Shown here piece by piece: positions 5,365-7,545 of a DNA stretch of 7,545 nucleotides; the stretch's first letter is position 1, and each line of letters opens with the position of its first letter. The position numbers and the translations under genes are program-made. Under the pieces are notes generated by a model. The model ran no database searches, was not told where the DNA came from, and saw only the letters and a list, made by a program, of their open reading frames with translations. Origin of the DNA: GCA-2746795 sp964643965 (lineage in GTDB: Bacteria > Chloroflexota > Anaerolineae > Promineifilales > Promineifilaceae); the NCBI GenBank assembly GCA_964643965.1, contig CAZXVH010000163.1, positions 1 through 7,545 on the forward strand, in the 5' to 3' direction.

Positions 5365-6627
5365 CTAATTACTACATTCATAAACCCATATTCCTGCACT
5401 ACCATATCCGAACGCCAAGCGTTGACCAGATGGCGATAATGCAAAAACATCAGGCGGCATAACCCAAGGAGCTTGAACTGCTAATGTTCCGCTTAAATCC
5501 ACAAAATTTGTACTGTTATCCGTCTGAATCTTGAGAATATAACTTTGTGTCGCTTGATTCCAAACGGCCATTGTGATATCGGGAATCGTTTGACTGCTTT
5601 GCAAATTGGTATCAGTAGCATCTATTACAATTAGCTCATCGGTATCGCTGCCTAGTTCCGAAGGATCGCCTGTAGATAGCACCGTTTTCTCTACAGGCGA
5701 AAATGCAAGGCGATAATAAGTTGCATCAAGGGGGTTTTCGGGATCTCTCTGAGAGCGGTTTATGCGGGGAGGGTCTTCTAAATAAACGATAACTGAATCA
5801 GCCCCAAATTCTGGCGTGTTATGCACGTACCATAGAATCGAACTGTCATCAGCCCATTCCCATGTACTGGATGAAGGCACGTAGGGAACTACTTGTAGCG
5901 TCTCCGTTTGACTGATTAACCAAATCCCAATCGCATCTCTAGACCAATCGCTAATTTGCACAAGTTGCCATTGTTCATCAGGAGATTGGCCGAGAACATC
6001 CACCCGATCGCTGACTTGCTCAAGCGGCCACGGTTCATCAGTAGGTAGCCCAAGAATAGCCGCCAGATTGTCTAAAGGGAGAGCCATGTCTAAGGTTCGA
6101 GATAAAATTTGACTACTCTCCAAATCGATTTGTCCAGCTCGTAAAATAACACGAGCAGATGAAATACCGCCAAGGGGATCAGGCCCAGGTGTGATTTGTG
6201 CAGCATTATCTTGTGCATTGTGCGGTTCTGGGCGATGAGCCCAGCCATCAAAAAGGATTGTATCCTCCCCTTGAAAACTTAAATGAGCATAGTTGTAAAT
6301 GCCAAGAGTCTTACCAATATCAAACACTTGGGATGCGTTCGTACAAATTCTGGATATTGGGTGATCACTAACCACCATAGGGGTTGCTGTGGCGACAAGT
6401 GTTGGGGTTATGATGGGTGTAGATGTTGAAGTTGCCAGGGGAGTATTCTCATCAACTATTGTAGATGTTGGCGTTGGTGTAGCGCTGTCTAAGGTGGAAA
6501 CAGTGCTAGTTAGCGATGGTGGGGCGGGGGAAATTGACACTGCATCACTAGCAGGGCTGCATCCCCCAAGCGTTGTAATCAGGATTAAAATCATAATAAC
6601 CAGCGTAGCATAAAGATCTCGTTTCAT
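5365..6627 (-). CDS. Large lipoprotein with Thr/Pro linker and propeller-like repeats, coupled to the RHS-M23 gene
   Basis: This 420-residue protein starts with a signal peptide (KRDLYATLVIMILILITT) and a canonical lipobox LGGC with Cys23, so it should be anchored to the outer membrane face of the cell. Residues 24-88 are a Ser/Thr/Pro-rich spacer of low complexity. From about 100 on there are WD40/TolB-like blade patterns, such as SPDEQWQLVQI with IGIWLIS, TWEWADDSSILWYV with SVIVYL, and LSPSGQRLAFGYG with GIWVYE. A small beta-propeller is likely but not certain. Residues 192-208 and 212-228 are an internal duplication. AAGGAG six bases before the ATG overlaps the stop of the RHS gene upstream, so the two are translationally coupled. 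This is the place of an immunity or partner gene in a polymorphic-toxin locus. No enzymatic motif is seen. A general substrate- or wall-binding surface protein is the alternative. Confidence 0.88.
   Translation of the reverse strand: MKRDLYATLVIMILILITTLGGCSPASDAVSISPAPPSLTSTVSTLDSATPTPTSTIVDENTPLATSTSTPIITPTLVATATPMVVSDHPISRICTNASQVFDIGKTLGIYNYAHLSFQGEDTILFDGWAHRPEPHNAQDNAAQITPGPDPLGGISSARVILRAGQIDLESSQILSRTLDMALPLDNLAAILGLPTDEPWPLEQVSDRVDVLGQSPDEQWQLVQISDWSRDAIGIWLISQTETLQVVPYVPSSSTWEWADDSSILWYVHNTPEFGADSVIVYLEDPPRINRSQRDPENPLDATYYRLAFSPVEKTVLSTGDPSELGSDTDELIVIDATDTNLQSSQTIPDITMAVWNQATQSYILKIQTDNSTNFVDLSGTLAVQAPWVMPPDVFALSPSGQRLAFGYGSAGIWVYECSN
5944..6061 (-). repeat. Internal tandem duplication, 60-bp period
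   Basis: Bases 5947-6001 and 6007-6061 align without gaps at a shift of exactly 60 bases, with 41 of 55 identical by hand count. The encoded copies are LGLPTDEPWPLEQVSDR and LGQSPDEQWQLVQISDW. It is an old in-frame tandem duplication within the lipoprotein's presumed propeller region. Confidence 0.7.
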
Positions 6628-6633
6628 GGTTTT

Positions 6634-6639
6634 CTCCTT
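6634..6639 (-). promoter_or_regulatory. Ribosome binding site of the large lipoprotein, overlapping the RHS stop
   Basis: AAGGAG on the minus strand is 6 bases before the ATG at 6627. Its first two bases lie within the TAA stop (6640-6638) of the upstream RHS gene. This confirms the lipoprotein start and points to coupled translation of the pair. Confidence 0.85.
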
Positions 6640-7545
6640 AATTGCGAGTCAAGTCAACTGAAGTAGGATCCTTCCAGAAGTTCAGGTTAGTGCCATACAC
6701 ATATGACGACATACTGTAGAGGTCTTCGCCAGCAGCGTAACCCCAGGTAAACTTAGTTAGTATTTGCGGATCCTTGAAGAAATAGGCAGGATTATAAATG
6801 CGTTGATCCTGCCTCACGACAAGGTGTACGTGCGTGTTATCACGATCCGTGGTTCTTTGATCCACAAGTGAGCCAATAACATCACCTGGTTTTACTTGAA
6901 ACCCATCTTTGCCAGCCTCCATAGCCGCGATCGCTGCTGCACGTAATCCACCATCAATTATAACATCTCCATAAATAACGTATAAGCCGTTCCCCACATC
7001 AATGACTACATTCGGGTCAGAATCGCCAGTAAATTGCGTCAAACTGATAGTACCGGACACAGTGGAGTAAACATAATTACATGAAGGGCAATCAGGATTA
7101 AATGGCTTACCAAAATCCATGCCTGGATGTAAACCAGCAGAATTGGTAGTATATTTACTAGGAAAAGCTTCGGCATACCCGTTAGCCCCAAACCCATTTG
7201 CCCATGTGGCACCTTGTATGGGTAGCCCATCCAAAATCTGCGGAACCGGATCGAGTACATCTGATAGTTTCGGGGGTTTAGGAGGTGTTGTTTTTGGTAA
7301 TCTAACTGGCGGGCCACAATTTCCATCAAATTCACACTCCCTATGGCCCGTAGGGTCGGTCATATTGAGAGGTGAATTTCGGACATAGCTGTATCTGTTT
7401 AGGGATTGGGGGTTGGTGGGGTTGGGCACAATGGTATCGGCGGAGATGAACCTGCCCAATGCGGGCAAATACCAACGTGCCTGCATATAAATAAGGCCAA
7501 TATCCTCTGCGCCGCTGCCCAGGTTGTTGTGCAAGTGGCCGGTGA
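6638..7545 (-). CDS. RHS protein C-terminus with M23/LytM-like peptidase tail (partial, 5' end outside window)
   Basis: The frame is open to the right edge and begins in mid-core (TGHLHNNLG), so the N-terminal part is missing from the window. The TTG at 7534 is internal, not a start. The RHS core end is present (YMQARWYLPALGRFISADT, then NRYSYVRNSPLNMTDPTGH, ending at about 7343). A Cys- and Pro-rich linker follows (PKTTPPKPPKL), then an M23 zinc-peptidase-like domain: HPGMD (7129-7115, zinc ligands His and Asp), a beta strand pair (NVVIDVGNGLYVIYGD), VKPGDVIG, and HVH (6832-6824) followed by LVVR and YNPAYFF. M23 enzymes cut peptide cross-links of peptidoglycan. The Y-x-H position that supplies a catalytic His is Asp here (6967-6965), so activity is doubtful. 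About 45 residues of unknown sequence end the protein. The lipoprotein gene downstream is coupled to it. Confidence 0.9.
   Translation of the reverse strand, partial: TGHLHNNLGSGAEDIGLIYMQARWYLPALGRFISADTIVPNPTNPQSLNRYSYVRNSPLNMTDPTGHRECEFDGNCGPPVRLPKTTPPKPPKLSDVLDPVPQILDGLPIQGATWANGFGANGYAEAFPSKYTTNSAGLHPGMDFGKPFNPDCPSCNYVYSTVSGTISLTQFTGDSDPNVVIDVGNGLYVIYGDVIIDGGLRAAAIAAMEAGKDGFQVKPGDVIGSLVDQRTTDRDNTHVHLVVRQDQRIYNPAYFFKDPQILTKFTWGYAAGEDLYSMSSYVYGTNLNFWKDPTSVDLTRN

Noticed and set aside
1..7545. CRISPR array, tRNA, rRNA or riboswitch
   Set aside because: No regularly spaced repeats and no tRNA-like or rRNA-like sequence were seen. The only intergenic spaces are about 110 bases or shorter and hold terminators or leaders.

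Overview
The window looks like a bacterial accessory region, most likely from a Chloroflexota (Anaerolineae-like) genome. That assignment is an inference. It rests on the RHS core wording (RFISADTIVPxPxNPQSxNRYSY...DPxGH), on a lipoprotein with a long Thr/Pro/Ser-rich linker, and on the repeated palindrome AACGGCCGTT in the GC-rich genes. No marker gene is present to confirm it.

Layout. Positions 1-69 hold a broken piece of an RHS core gene on the minus strand, which runs off the left edge. Positions 178-2651 hold two translationally coupled tyrosine recombinases on the plus strand, ending at a strong hairpin terminator (2662-2692) and a second perfect inverted repeat (2701-2728). From there to the right edge everything is on the minus strand. 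Read in the direction of transcription (right to left) it is: (i) the C-terminal end of an RHS protein whose tail is an M23/LytM-like peptidase domain (7545-6638, cut by the window edge); (ii) a 420-residue lipoprotein whose ribosome binding site overlaps the stop of (i) (6627-5365); (iii) a second RHS gene of 615 residues that lacks a signal peptide and an N-terminal half (5268-3421); (iv) a small lipoprotein immediately behind it (3391-2750).

Interpretation. The minus-strand genes form two consecutive 'RHS tail + lipoprotein' units, and the fragment at the left edge may be the start of a third. This resembles polymorphic-toxin loci, where a full-length RHS gene is followed by displaced (orphan) core-plus-tail cassettes, each with a partner gene. 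Here the partners are predicted surface-anchored lipoproteins rather than cytoplasmic immunity proteins, which would suit toxins acting outside the cell. Base composition drops sharply where the conserved RHS core gives way to the tail, as expected for exchangeable cassettes. The recombinase pair sits between RHS units and could take part in cassette traffic, but nothing in the window proves that.

Unusual details: an M23 domain that keeps its zinc-ligand motifs but has Asp where the catalytic His of the Y-x-H motif is expected; a clean 24-bp in-frame insertion in the RHS core that resembles a dispersed mini-repeat; and a 60-bp-period internal duplication in the large lipoprotein.
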